DNA of 64,000 nt from Actinoplanes sichuanensis (GCF_033097365.1 NZ_AP028461.1:3224001-3288000), one strand, 5' to 3'. Shown: positions 27,300-36,451, numbered from the stretch's first letter. Made by a program: numbers and translations. The notes: a model not told the origin generated them from the letters alone.

Positions 27300-27959
27300 T
27301 CACCGTCGCACGGCGCCTCCGCGGTAGGCGATCACCACGGCCTGCGCCCGGTCCCGGGCCTCGATCTTGGCGAGGATCCGCTTCACGTGGGTCTTCACCG
27401 TGGACTCGGCCAGGGTCAGCAGGGCGGCGATCTCCGCGTTCGGATAGCCCTCGGCCACCAGTTGAAGCACCTCACGCTCCCGGGCGGTGAGCCGGTCCAA
27501 CAGCCGGGCCTCCGCCGACCCCGCCGTCGCCGGAGCGGGTGTCACGAACCGGTCGAGGAGTTCGCGGGTCACCGCCGGGTCGATCAGCGCGTCCCCGGCC
27601 GCGACGGTCAGCACCGCGTCGATCAGGCGTTCCGGGGAGGCCCGCTTCAGCAGGAAACCACTGGCCCCGGCCTGCACGGCACCCCACACGTACTCGTCGT
27701 GGCGGAACGTGGTCAGCACCAGGACCCGCGCCGCCGTTCCGCTCGCCACGATCCGCCGGGTGGCCTCGATCCCGTCGATTCCCGGCATCCGCACGTCCAT
27801 CACCACGACGTCCGGTTCCAGTTCTCGGCAGAGGGCGACCGCCTCGAGCCCGTCGGCGGCCTGACCGACCAGCGTGATCGCCTCGGCGGTGCCCAACACG
27901 ACCGCCACCCCGGCCCGCAGCAGCGCGTCGTCGTCGGCGAGCAGTACCCGGACCGTCAC
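27300..27959 (-). CDS. NarL/LuxR-family response regulator
   Basis: A 219-residue DNA-binding response regulator. The receiver domain (1-120) has the acidic triad DDD at 9-11 and phospho-acceptor Asp55 in VVVMDVRMPG. The C-terminal LuxR helix-turn-helix starts LTAREREVLQLVAEG and contains LTLAESTVKTHVKRILAK. The GTG at 27959 lies in a GTGA overlap with the kinase stop, so it is the cognate partner of that kinase. Targets are unknown. Confidence 0.92.
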   Translation of the reverse strand: MTVRVLLADDDALLRAGVAVVLGTAEAITLVGQAADGLEAVALCRELEPDVVVMDVRMPGIDGIEATRRIVASGTAARVLVLTTFRHDEYVWGAVQAGASGFLLKRASPERLIDAVLTVAAGDALIDPAVTRELLDRFVTPAPATAGSAEARLLDRLTAREREVLQLVAEGYPNAEIAALLTLAESTVKTHVKRILAKIEARDRAQAVVIAYRGGAVRR

Positions 27960-29047
27960 GACCGCAACCGGCAGTGCAGGCGGAACCCGTCGGGGCCCGC
28001 GCCGTGGGTGGCGGTTCCACCGAACATCGCGGCCCGCTCGCCGATGCCGAGCAGTCCTCGCCCGGGCCGGTAGCCGCCGACCGCCCGCTGACCGTCGTCG
28101 CGGACCGTGATGTCCAACCACCCGTCGTCGGCACGCACCGTGACCCAGGCGCGGGTCGCTCCGGCGTGCCGCAGCGCGTTGGTCAGCGCCTCCTGCACGA
28201 TCCGATAGGCGGTCAGGTCCAGACTGTGCGGCAGATCCGTCACCGCGGGGTCGACCTCCGACGTCGTCGGCAGACCGGCCTCGGTGATGCGCCGGGCCAG
28301 GTCGGGAAGCATGTCGAGCCGGTCGGCGCCGACCGGCTCGGCGTCTCCGAGGACACCCAGAACCCGATCGAGTTCGGTCAGCGCGTCCCGCCCGGAATTC
28401 TCCAGGTCGAGCAGCAGGTCACGGGCCCGTCCCGGATCCCGGTCGAGGAGTCGGCGGCCCGCACCGGCCTGCACGAGCATCAGGTTGACCGTGTGCCCGA
28501 TCAGATCGTGCAGCTCACGGGCGATCCGGGCGCGCTCGACAGCGACCGCCCGCTCCCGATCGAGACGCCGCACGGCGCGCTGCTCCTCCTGCCGGCGGGC
28601 CATCGCATACCCGGCCGTCCACAGCGCCAGCCACACCACCAGCACTCCCAACGGCTGGGTCGGTCGCACCGCATCATCACGGAACGTGAAGTAGACGCCG
28701 ACACAGACGACGGTGCCGGCGAGACCCCACCAGGCCTGTCGGCGGCTCGCATGGCGAGCCACCGACCAGACCCCGAGCAGATTGGCGTACGGCGAAAGCC
28801 AGCTCACGGGGGTGAGCAGAGCTTCCAGGCACAGCGCCGTGGCACTGAGCACGAACGCCGGGAACGGCAGCCGGCGACGCAGCGCGACGGCCACCGCCAG
28901 GAGCACCCCGACGGCCACCGCCGCGACCGCGTCCCCGGCCGGAACCGGGTCCAGCATGAACCGCTCCGCCAGCAGTGCCACCAGGAAGCAGCCACCCAGT
29001 GTCGCGTCGAGGGTCGGGGGTGCTTCGGCCGTACCGCTGCCGGGCAT
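27956..29047 (-). CDS. NarL-type sensor histidine kinase
   Basis: A 363-residue membrane kinase. About five hydrophobic helices in the first 150 residues lack a large extracellular domain. Then comes a coiled segment and the HisKA_3 box RIARELHDLIGHTVNLM with phospho-acceptor His180. The ATPase part includes the N box EALTNALRHAGATRAW and GRGLLGIGERA. Such kinases sense membrane or intramembrane signals. ATG at 29047 follows AAGGACGAG and lies 25 bp after the lipase-like gene, so the hydrolase, kinase and regulator form one operon. Confidence 0.92.
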   Translation of the reverse strand: MPGSGTAEAPPTLDATLGGCFLVALLAERFMLDPVPAGDAVAAVAVGVLLAVAVALRRRLPFPAFVLSATALCLEALLTPVSWLSPYANLLGVWSVARHASRRQAWWGLAGTVVCVGVYFTFRDDAVRPTQPLGVLVVWLALWTAGYAMARRQEEQRAVRRLDRERAVAVERARIARELHDLIGHTVNLMLVQAGAGRRLLDRDPGRARDLLLDLENSGRDALTELDRVLGVLGDAEPVGADRLDMLPDLARRITEAGLPTTSEVDPAVTDLPHSLDLTAYRIVQEALTNALRHAGATRAWVTVRADDGWLDITVRDDGQRAVGGYRPGRGLLGIGERAAMFGGTATHGAGPDGFRLHCRLRS

Positions 29048-29072
29048 GTGTTCTCGTCCTTGATCTTGAAGG

Positions 29073-30155
29073 TCAGGGGTGGAAGATGATCTCCGGATAA
29101 AGCGGTGACGGTCCGTTGAGGAGCGCGCCGCCTCGGTGCCGCAGGTGCCTGTCGAAGAACGCCCGCACATAGGCCCGCTGGATCGCGATCGACCGTTGCG
29201 CATCGATCGTGCCGACCACCGGCTCGACCTGCTCCGGAGGTAGCCCCAGCTGCGGGAACAGCGCCTGGTAGTCGGTGAACGACAGGTGCGCGGAGTCCTT
29301 GAGCTCGATCCGGTAGCGCGGCCCGCGCAGCCGCTCCCACGCCTTCGTCCATGTCTCGTCCTGCTCACCGTGCGAGTCCGAGCCGAAGAGCAGGAACGGC
29401 CGCTTCAGGTCGTGGTCGAGGATCGGGCCGATGAAGCTGCCGTCCAGGTTGACCCCGGCCCGCACACGCTTGTCGACCAGCATCACATCGGCCGCCGTGG
29501 TGCCGCCCATCGACGCGCCGAACATGCCGATCCGGGACAGGTCCATGGTCCGGGCCAATGGCATCCGGCGCAGCCGGTCCAGCACGAACCTGGTGTCACG
29601 GACCCGCACGTCGACGATCTTCTCCAGCAGCCTCTCCTCCTCTTCGGGGGAGTTCGGCGGGTCGATGGCGGCGGTCGCGATCCGGCCGTCCGGGAACTCG
29701 ACGAAGTTCGCGTCATGCGTGTGGTCGATGGTGACGACCACGTAGCCGTGGCTGACCAGATCCTCGACCAGCACCGTGCCGGTGGTGCGCTCGACCCCGA
29801 AACCGGGGGAGTAGAGGACCACGGGATGACGACCGTTCGCCGGTGGCGCGTCGACGTGACCGTGGGTGACCGGCAGGACGTACGGGCTGTCCGGCGGGTT
29901 GATCCGGGCCGCCACCCCGGGTGACACCCAGCCGGCCCGCTGGTGGCCGCGGACCGAGCGGGCCGGGTACCAGATCGACACCATCAGCTCACGGTTCTCC
30001 TCCGAGGCCACCCAGGGGTCCGGGCGGGACCTGTCGATCAGGTGGGCGGTGGTCGTGCCGATCAGGGCCGGACCGGTCGGCGGCGGCAGCGAGAGTCGGG
30101 TGACGGTGGCCACCGGCGTGGCGGCCAGGGCCAGGGCGAGCAGCGCTTTCATCAT
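29073..30155 (-). CDS. Secreted PAF-acetylhydrolase-like lipase/esterase
   Basis: A 360-residue protein with a signal peptide (MMKALLALALAATPVATV). It is an alpha/beta hydrolase of the platelet-activating-factor acetylhydrolase/dienelactone-hydrolase-like group. The oxyanion region is VVLYSPGFGVERTT, the nucleophile Ser is in GMFGASMGGTT and the likely catalytic His in LKDSAHLSFTD. It should act outside the cell on a lipid or ester. Its position upstream of the kinase and regulator suggests it produces or removes the signal they read, which is inference. Confidence 0.87.
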   Translation of the reverse strand: MMKALLALALAATPVATVTRLSLPPPTGPALIGTTTAHLIDRSRPDPWVASEENRELMVSIWYPARSVRGHQRAGWVSPGVAARINPPDSPYVLPVTHGHVDAPPANGRHPVVLYSPGFGVERTTGTVLVEDLVSHGYVVVTIDHTHDANFVEFPDGRIATAAIDPPNSPEEEERLLEKIVDVRVRDTRFVLDRLRRMPLARTMDLSRIGMFGASMGGTTAADVMLVDKRVRAGVNLDGSFIGPILDHDLKRPFLLFGSDSHGEQDETWTKAWERLRGPRYRIELKDSAHLSFTDYQALFPQLGLPPEQVEPVVGTIDAQRSIAIQRAYVRAFFDRHLRHRGGALLNGPSPLYPEIIFHP

Positions 30156-30329
30156 GCTCCGAGTGTTCGGCCGGCCGGTCGTCCACAGTAGTCGCGGTCC
30201 TCACCGGTTCGATATGCGTTTCGCATGGTCCGGGCCGGGCGAAACACATCCTGGCCGGTGGCGTCCGGTTCCATCCGGCATGTCGGACACCCTTGGACAG
30301 GGTTGCGCGACCGATTCAGAATCACCATC

Positions 30330-31004
30330 GTGCGCCTCTCCCCTCGCCTCCGGATGATCGGCCTCTGCTCGGCACCGATCCTGTTCGCCGCCGTCGGCAG
30401 CCTCCTCGGCTGGCCGGGCTGGGTGGTCACCTTGGTGATCCTCGTGGCGGGCGTCGTCCACGGCTTCGTCGTGAGTCCCCGCGACCACGACGGGCAGACG
30501 ATGCGGACGGCCGCCAAGTGGCGCACCCTGGCGCTGTATTCGGCGGCGTTCGTCTGCGCGGTGGCCACGTTCTTCGGCGCACGGCTGACCGTCCTGGATC
30601 TGGCCGGCCGGCCCGTCCTGGCCGACGTCGACTACGTGGACCGCAACGAGACCATCCATCGCGGTGGCCGGGTCACCGTCACCTACTGCTTCCACCTGCG
30701 GCATCCGGACGGTTCCTCGATGACCGGCAGCATCTGCCGCGACGGCCGGGACTTCGCCCGCGGCACCCCCGTCGAGGTGCTGACCGAACCGACCGGGCTG
30801 GTCGCCCCGGAGACCCCGGAGCGGGTGGCCGCCGTCACGTGGCCGCGCAACATCGCGCTCGGCTCGTTCGCCGTGATGGTCCTGGCCGGTCTGCTCGGCG
30901 GGGGAGTCGCGACCCCGGAGCCGCCGCTGGTCCCACCCGGCCGATACGGCCGCTGGAATCCGTCACCACCGAAACCGCGCCGCACCCGCAAACGCCGGCG
31001 CTGA
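30330..31004 (+). CDS. Membrane protein of unknown function (DUF3592-like layout)
   Basis: A protein of 224 residues with two N-terminal helices, a third near 75 and one near 180. Between the last two is a soluble beta-rich segment (DVDYVDRNETIHRGGRVTVT, RHPDGSSMTGSICRDGRDFARGTPV). That segment resembles the extracytoplasmic domain of DUF3592-type proteins. The tail is strongly basic (PKPRRTRKRRR). The GTG at 30330 is chosen because it precedes the first helix closely; longer starts add an unlikely polar leader. No function can be assigned. Confidence 0.65.
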   Translation: MRLSPRLRMIGLCSAPILFAAVGSLLGWPGWVVTLVILVAGVVHGFVVSPRDHDGQTMRTAAKWRTLALYSAAFVCAVATFFGARLTVLDLAGRPVLADVDYVDRNETIHRGGRVTVTYCFHLRHPDGSSMTGSICRDGRDFARGTPVEVLTEPTGLVAPETPERVAAVTWPRNIALGSFAVMVLAGLLGGGVATPEPPLVPPGRYGRWNPSPPKPRRTRKRRR

Positions 31005-31060
31005 GGATCTCATCCCTGGTGGGGGATCCCGTCGCCCGCTTCGTCCCGGATCCTGGCGGC

Positions 31061-31507
31061 ATGGCAGAGAGCAGGCGCGGACCGGTTCCGCTTCTCGGAC
31101 TTCTGGTGCTCATCGCCGGGGCGATCCTGATCGTCGCCGGTGTGATCACGTACATGACGATCAGCTCCACGCTGTCGGCGCAGCAGATCACCGTGTCCGA
31201 GGACGCGGGCGCCTTCGCCGGCCAGCACGTGGACCAGCCGTGGGAGGCCTACGCCGAGGCCAAGGTGATCGCCGAACACGCGGGCGACATCGCCGACGGC
31301 AAGACCTACGCCCAGTTGAGCCGCGACGATCCCAACCGCGAGACCGTGATGAACGCGTCCTTCCTCCAGGCGTCCCTGTTCACCTCGGTGGTCGCCTTCG
31401 GCGTGGCCGCTCTGGCCGCCGGAATCGGCATCGCCTTCATCCTGATCGGGGTGGCCCTCCGCAGGACGGCCGCACTCCCAGCCCCCGCCGCCGCTCCGAC
31501 CGCCTGA
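31061..31507 (+). CDS. Small two-helix membrane protein
   Basis: A 148-residue protein. One helix near the N-terminus (VPLLGLLVLIAGAILIVAGVITYM) and one near the C-terminus (VVAFGVAALAAGIGIAFILIGVAL) flank a soluble loop of about 65 residues (EDAGAFAGQHVDQPWEAYAE). I recall proteins of this layout in Streptomyces annotated, probably wrongly, as LigA aromatic ring-opening dioxygenases; there is no dioxygenase motif here. It follows the preceding membrane protein by 56 bp. Confidence 0.7.
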   Translation: MAESRRGPVPLLGLLVLIAGAILIVAGVITYMTISSTLSAQQITVSEDAGAFAGQHVDQPWEAYAEAKVIAEHAGDIADGKTYAQLSRDDPNRETVMNASFLQASLFTSVVAFGVAALAAGIGIAFILIGVALRRTAALPAPAAAPTA

Positions 31508-31522
31508 CCCGCCGCCCCGCCC

Positions 31523-31680
31523 GTGCCGATCCGCGGTTCGTTCTGCACCGTTGTTCCACCCGGCAGGTGCCGATCCGCGGTTCGTTCCGCGTCTCCGTTC
31601 CGCCCCGCACGTGCCGACCTGTGGTTCGTTCCGCTTCGCCCGTGCCGACCTGTGGTTCGTTCTGCACCGCGGATCGGCAC
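31523..31680. repeat. Intergenic repeat array with inverted end
   Basis: Between two convergent genes, a 21-base element of the form GTGCCGAyCygyGGTTCGTT starts at 31523, 31567, 31611 and 31642 (spacings 44, 44 and 31). The first two copies share GTGCCGATCCGCGG; the last two share GTGCCGACCTGTGG. At 31666-31680 the complement of the first copy appears (ACCGCGGATCGGCAC), so the array can fold back on itself. No gene is supported here although several frames stay open. Confidence 0.85.
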
Positions 31681-31741
31681 GGGGTGCGGTGTCGGTGTCT
31701 TGTGGCGATTTGCGGTCTTAAATGGCTCATGCGGTGCCGCC

Positions 31742-33328
31742 TCAGGCGACGGCCCGAAGGCCGATGCCCAGCCCTACGATGACGACCAGGGTCGCGGTGG
31801 CGGTCGGTGCGCTTGCGGCGATACGGGTGGTGAGGCGGGAGAACCCTCCGGCCCGACCACGTGCGGTGATCAGGTGGGACAGGCGATTCTGGGCCATCAC
31901 CAGCAGAAGCCCGACCGCGGTCAGCGTCGCGGCCATCCCCAACCCGTAGGCGATCACCAGCGCCACGCCGAGCCCGGCGCGGCCGAGACCGATCGCTCCC
32001 AGCAGCACCACCAGCGCGGACGGGCTCGGCACCAGGCCACCGGCGAGTCCGATCCCAGCCAATCCGAGCCGCCGCCGAAGCCGCCCACCGACCCCCGCCG
32101 TCCCGCCGTCGTGACCGTGACCGTGGCCGTGGAGGCCGTGGCCGTGGTGATCGTGGGGGGCGTGGCCGTGTGGACCATGGGTGTGGCTGTGCGGGTCGTG
32201 GGGGGTATGGCTGTGCGGGTCGTGGGTGTGGCTGTGCGGGTCGTGGTGGGTGTGGCCGTGCAGGCCGCGGTCGTGGGTGTGGCCATGGCTGTCGGAGCGG
32301 GAACGGCGGGCCGTGATCAGCATGCCGGCGCCGACCACGACGACCAGTAGGCCGCTGGCGACGCCGAGGACGGTCAGGACACGTTCACCGGCCAGGGCGG
32401 TCGACGTGCTCAGCAGCAACCCGACCACCAGCACGGCGCCGGTGTGCGCGAACGTCACCGCCCCACCGACGGCGAGCGCGTCGCGGATCCGTCCGCGCCG
32501 TCCCGCGAAGTAGGCGGCCATCACCGTCTTCCCGTGTCCGGGCAGCATCGCATGTCCGGCTCCGAGCAGCACCGCCAGCAGAAACGCCAGCCCGACCACC
32601 ACCGGCGTGAGCCGTCCGCCGAGGGCGGCCTCGACCCGTTCCTGCGCCGCCGCGAGCAGCCCCGGACCGCCCGGCACGTCGAGCGGCCGTCCGGTTCCGG
32701 CGCCGGGCGTTCCGTCCCCGCCGACCTGCACGGTCGCCGTCCGCACATCAGGAGCGGAGGTCAAGAGATCCTGGGGGTACGCCCGAAGTCGCCCCGTGAC
32801 ACTCTCCTCCGGAACCGTCGACGCCGACAGCCGCACCCCGTCCCCGGCCGCGGTGATCTCCCGCCAGCCGACCCGGTCCGCCCGGTACCCGTTGTCGGCC
32901 CGCACGTCGACGACTCCGCCGAGCCGGGCCGGGGCACTGAGCGCACATTCGAGCCGGCTGGTCGCCAGTCCGCCGGAAGCGGGCACCACCTGATAGACCG
33001 GTGACGCCACCGCCCAGACGAGCCGTTCCCCGGCGGCCGTGACCGAGAACCCGTCGGCGAACCGCCCACACTCCGCGACCGCGTACCCGTCCCGCTCGGT
33101 CGCCGAGAGAACGCCGTCCCCGTCCACGTCGGCCCGCGCCCGGTCCTGGAGGGTGGGCAGCTCGGCCACGTCGACGACCGCGGTCACGTCGACCCGATCC
33201 GGCCGCAGGGTCAGCCCCGCGTACTGGTTGACCGAGAACCTACCGAGCGGATGCGCCTGAGCCGGTGCCGCGGGCCAGAGCAGCACTCCGGCGACCAGCG
33301 CACCCACGACCGTCAGATACCTGTTCAT
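31742..33328 (-). CDS. NicO/RcnA-like metal exporter with EF-hand-like and His-rich segments
   Basis: A 528-residue protein. A signal peptide ends PAAPAQA. A soluble domain of about 240 residues follows and holds a canonical EF-hand-like loop, DVDGDGVLSATE, near residue 70. Then come six or seven membrane helices with GAGHAMLPGHGKTVMAAYFAG, the conserved RcnA/NicO motif. Between helices lies a histidine-rich loop (about 343-408, some 25 His as HSHTH and HGHGHGH). Such proteins export nickel or cobalt. The large extracytoplasmic domain is unlike RcnA itself. ATG at 33328 follows GGAGG and overlaps the TPR gene stop. Confidence 0.85.
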   Translation of the reverse strand: MNRYLTVVGALVAGVLLWPAAPAQAHPLGRFSVNQYAGLTLRPDRVDVTAVVDVAELPTLQDRARADVDGDGVLSATERDGYAVAECGRFADGFSVTAAGERLVWAVASPVYQVVPASGGLATSRLECALSAPARLGGVVDVRADNGYRADRVGWREITAAGDGVRLSASTVPEESVTGRLRAYPQDLLTSAPDVRTATVQVGGDGTPGAGTGRPLDVPGGPGLLAAAQERVEAALGGRLTPVVVGLAFLLAVLLGAGHAMLPGHGKTVMAAYFAGRRGRIRDALAVGGAVTFAHTGAVLVVGLLLSTSTALAGERVLTVLGVASGLLVVVVGAGMLITARRSRSDSHGHTHDRGLHGHTHHDPHSHTHDPHSHTPHDPHSHTHGPHGHAPHDHHGHGLHGHGHGHDGGTAGVGGRLRRRLGLAGIGLAGGLVPSPSALVVLLGAIGLGRAGLGVALVIAYGLGMAATLTAVGLLLVMAQNRLSHLITARGRAGGFSRLTTRIAASAPTATATLVVIVGLGIGLRAVA

Positions 33329-34626
33329 CGATTGCCTCCGGAGGTGCGCAGCCCGGCGAGGGCCCGGCGGGCGAGCGGCCCGTCGACGGGGGAGAAGTAG
33401 GGGTTGGTGTCCAGCGCCCGGGCCAGCGACGCACGGGCCGCCTCCGGCTGCCCGAGACCGAGTTCGATCATTCCAAGGTGGTACGCGTGACCGGCCGCCC
33501 GTGATCCTCCGGCGAGGGCCCGTCGCGCGTAGGGCAACGCCTCCGCATCCCGTCCGGCGGTGTGCAGCGACCAGGCCAGCATGTCGGCGACGTCCGGGTG
33601 CTGCCGTCGCTGCCACTCGGCGCGTGCGGCCGTGACGGCCTCCTCCGGCCGGCCTTGAGCGAGCGCCAGTTCGGCGGCGGCCAGCCCGTCCGCACCCCCG
33701 TTGGCGGCGAACAGGCCCTCGGCCGCGGCGGCCAGTTCGATCTGCTGATCGGCTTCGGCCTGCCGATCGGCCACGCGAAGCAGCGTCGCGTACTCCAGCA
33801 GCGTCGAGGTGGCCGGCATCCGGGCGACGAGTCGTCCGTACCCGGAGAGGTCACCTCGCACCGCGCCGATCCGGGCCATCCCGTGCTGGGCGCCGAAGGC
33901 GGACGGATCCGCCGCGAGCGCCGCCGCGTAGGCGGCCTCGGCGGTCGCGAGATCCCCGCGGCCGAACGCGAGATCACCCAGCTGGGCCTGGCAGAATGCG
34001 ACGTCATGCGGGTCGACCGCATTGTCGAGGGCCTGCCGCATGAGCGACTCCGCCTCGGTCACCCGCCCGCGTAGTTCGAGGTCGTAGGAGGCCCGGGCGT
34101 AGGCGGCGAGGCCCGGCCGTAGATCGAGCATCCGCTGCACGGCCTCGGTGGCCCCGGCCGCGTCCCCGAGTTGGGTGAGCGCGTCGGCGAGCACCCCGTA
34201 CGCCCCGGCGTCGTGATCGTTGACGGTCAGGGCCTCGCGGGCCCGGTCACGGGCGGCCCCGAAGTCGTGCCGCGCGTTGGCGAGCGCCCCGAGCACCACG
34301 AGCCCGTCGCTGTTGCCGTCCGGCCGCAGCCGCAGTGACCGCAGCGCCGCCTCCTCGGCCTTCGGATAGAGCCCCGGATCAGCGGTGATCCGGGCCTGCT
34401 CCAGATAGGCGGCGCCGAGGGAGGCCCAGCCCGGCCAATCCCCGGGCACGGCCCGCAGCTGCTGCTGGGCCCGCGTGATCCGCTGCGCGAGCACGTCGGC
34501 GGGCGGCCGGGTATCGGTCGTTGCCACCGGGATCGGCGCCTCCGGCCGGACCACGATCGCGGCGGTGCCGAGCAGGCCTGCCGCAAGGACACCGGCGAGT
34601 CCGAAACGGATCAGATTGCGTCGCAT
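33325..34626 (-). CDS. Signal-anchored TPR-repeat protein
   Basis: A protein of 433 residues. A single N-terminal membrane segment (FGLAGVLAAGLLGTAAIVV) is followed by about eight helix-turn-helix repeats of the tetratricopeptide type, for example WPGWASLGAAYLEQARI and AYGVLADALTQLGDAAGATE. TPR proteins hold other proteins together, here on the outer face of the membrane. It overlaps the NicO-type exporter gene by four bases. ATG at 34626 follows GGAGGAA. A 13 bp tandem repeat lies directly upstream. Confidence 0.85.
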   Translation of the reverse strand: MRRNLIRFGLAGVLAAGLLGTAAIVVRPEAPIPVATTDTRPPADVLAQRITRAQQQLRAVPGDWPGWASLGAAYLEQARITADPGLYPKAEEAALRSLRLRPDGNSDGLVVLGALANARHDFGAARDRAREALTVNDHDAGAYGVLADALTQLGDAAGATEAVQRMLDLRPGLAAYARASYDLELRGRVTEAESLMRQALDNAVDPHDVAFCQAQLGDLAFGRGDLATAEAAYAAALAADPSAFGAQHGMARIGAVRGDLSGYGRLVARMPATSTLLEYATLLRVADRQAEADQQIELAAAAEGLFAANGGADGLAAAELALAQGRPEEAVTAARAEWQRRQHPDVADMLAWSLHTAGRDAEALPYARRALAGGSRAAGHAYHLGMIELGLGQPEAARASLARALDTNPYFSPVDGPLARRALAGLRTSGGNR

Positions 34627-34645
34627 GACAGATTCCTCCACCGAG

Positions 34646-34710
34646 GAGCGGGAGTCGAGAGCGGGAGTCGAGAGCGGGAGTGGAGAGCGGGAGTCAGGGC
34701 GGGAGCCGAG
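34646..34710. repeat. 13-bp tandem repeat upstream of the TPR gene
   Basis: The unit GAGCGGGAGTCGA occurs at 34646 and 34659 without change, then at 34672 and 34685 with one or two changes, and a degenerate fifth copy ends near 34710. It begins 19 bases upstream of the TPR start codon, so it lies in the leader or promoter. The strand-biased GA-rich unit could vary in number by slippage and alter expression. Confidence 0.85.
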
Positions 34711-34801
34711 ACCGGGCGCGGGGAGCGGGCCGCGAGCGGTGAGAGCGAGAGGGGAGAGCGTCCCGGGCGAACCGCACGCCCGCCCGGGACGCCCGCGGGC
34801 G

Positions 34802-36451
34802 TCAGAAGGTCAGCGTCCGATCGGGATCGGCACCCCGGCCGCGCCGCCGGTACCACCGGAGCAGCAGGAACACCCCGGCCAGGACGATCACCAGGCCGAG
34901 CCCGGTGGCGCCGGAGACCACCGCCACCGGAACGAGATCCGGTGCCGGCTGTGCGACGTCGGTGTCCGAGGCGGGTGCCGCCGCGGCCGCGGGGGAGGAT
35001 CCGGTGAGCTTGGCGGCCGTGGCGGGCTGCTTGGCGGCGCTGTTCACGGCGACCCCGTTGGGCAGCGCGACGTACGGGAACTCCCCACTGAACTGCTGGT
35101 CGTTGGTGTTCACGGCGTCCCCGGCGGCGAGCGCGTCGACGAGCTTGCCGGTCTGCGCCGCCCCGACCAGCGCCTGCAGTTCGATGTCGACCACGTCGTC
35201 GGTGAGTCGCCGCCCGTTCGGGAACCCCTGCAGGTCACCGGCGAGCACCCCGAGCCGGTCGGGTGCCCCGGCGACCGGTACCGACAGGTTCAGCCGCAAC
35301 TGCTCGGACGGCCGGAACCGGGACGCCTTGACGTCGGCGTTGTTCAGCTGCGAGTTGAGATCGGCCTTGATCGGGCCGCCGGCCTTGGTGGTGATGCCGG
35401 TCAGGAAGATCTCGGCGAGGTCGTTGCGCGGTGTCTTCGGGGCCGGGATCTTGTAGATCGACTCGATCAGCTTCGGCACCTCGGGTTCGAGTACCCGCTT
35501 GACCAGTGCCGGGATCCCGGCGTCCCGCTCCGGCGGGGTGGCGTTGAACGTGTCCTTCAGTGAAGCGGGCACGACCACCTCGTTGACCAGCGGGTTACCC
35601 AGCCGGGACACCTGCACCTTGCCTCCGGACCCACGGCCGCCGGTGATCCGTACCCGATCGCGCTCGGTCGTGGTCCACACCCCGATCACCGGGTTGCGGG
35701 TGGCGTCCCCCTTGAGCGCCACGTCCGCGAACGGCACCTGCAGCGCGATCGTGTTGACGTTGTAGCCGGCCACCGTGTCCTGCCCGGTCTCCGAGAGGTC
35801 ACCGCCGTACAGCAGGTCGAAGACGCGCAGGTCGAGGAAGAACGGGTCGTCGGCCTGACCGGCGAAGATCTTCCAACCCCCGGGGAGGGTACGGGTGGCC
35901 TGCTGCCGCAATGTGCCGTAGTCGGGCATCGACGCGGCCCCGACCCGCGACGGCGCGACCGGTGCGTCCTCGACACGCGTCTTGAACGGCTCGCCGTTGA
36001 ACGACGACTGCAGGCTGTAGGTCTGCTTGAACAGCAGGTTCTCGTCGTCGATCGAGGTGACCGGCCCGTTGTTGTACAGGAACGTGCTGTCGCCCCGGTT
36101 GTCGACGCTGCGGAACTTCCACTTGAACTCGGCGTCCGGTTTGGCGTCACCGTCGTTGTCGACCTTGATGTGGTACGTGGCGTCGGTCGCGAACGGGTAG
36201 AAGTTGGGCCCGCCGTTCGGCTCCTCGAACGGCTGCCAGTTGGCGACGAACGTGACGTAGCCGGGCCGTTCCGGGCTGACGAAGGCGTACAGGTCGGTGT
36301 TGTCGATCGCCGGGTCGGCGGCGACCAGGGGCGCCTCACGGTGGCTGGACGCCGTCGCGGTCCCGGGGCCGAGACCGTACAGCGTGCCGCCGAGCAGCGC
36401 GATCGCGCCGAGCGCGGCAGCGGTGCGCCGCAGGCGGGTGTCAACCGTCAT
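34802..36451 (-). CDS. DUF4331 secreted protein with C-terminal membrane anchor
   Basis: A 549-residue protein with a signal peptide (LGAIALLGGTLYGL...ATASSHREAP). The SSHREAPLVAADPAIDNTDLYAFVSP start is the hallmark of the DUF4331 family. The domain runs to about 465, then a Pro/Ala/Ser linker and a terminal helix (VVSGATGLGLVIVLAGVFLLL) followed by WYRRRGRG anchor it to the membrane. The function of DUF4331 is not known to me. It lies 175 bp upstream of the TPR and NicO genes on the same strand, which suggests a shared extracytoplasmic complex. ATG at 36451 follows AAGGACC. Confidence 0.88.
   Translation of the reverse strand: MTVDTRLRRTAAALGAIALLGGTLYGLGPGTATASSHREAPLVAADPAIDNTDLYAFVSPERPGYVTFVANWQPFEEPNGGPNFYPFATDATYHIKVDNDGDAKPDAEFKWKFRSVDNRGDSTFLYNNGPVTSIDDENLLFKQTYSLQSSFNGEPFKTRVEDAPVAPSRVGAASMPDYGTLRQQATRTLPGGWKIFAGQADDPFFLDLRVFDLLYGGDLSETGQDTVAGYNVNTIALQVPFADVALKGDATRNPVIGVWTTTERDRVRITGGRGSGGKVQVSRLGNPLVNEVVVPASLKDTFNATPPERDAGIPALVKRVLEPEVPKLIESIYKIPAPKTPRNDLAEIFLTGITTKAGGPIKADLNSQLNNADVKASRFRPSEQLRLNLSVPVAGAPDRLGVLAGDLQGFPNGRRLTDDVVDIELQALVGAAQTGKLVDALAAGDAVNTNDQQFSGEFPYVALPNGVAVNSAAKQPATAAKLTGSSPAAAAAPASDTDVAQPAPDLVPVAVVSGATGLGLVIVLAGVFLLLRWYRRRGRGADPDRTLTF

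Noticed and set aside
31523..31680. The repeat array as a CRISPR
   Set aside because: Repeats are imperfect, spacers are short, GC-rich and partly related to each other, one copy is inverted, and no cas gene is in the window.
32103..32300. Repetitive DNA of CAC/CAT-type codons as a DNA repeat element
   Set aside because: It is fully inside the exporter reading frame and explained by the histidine-rich loop.
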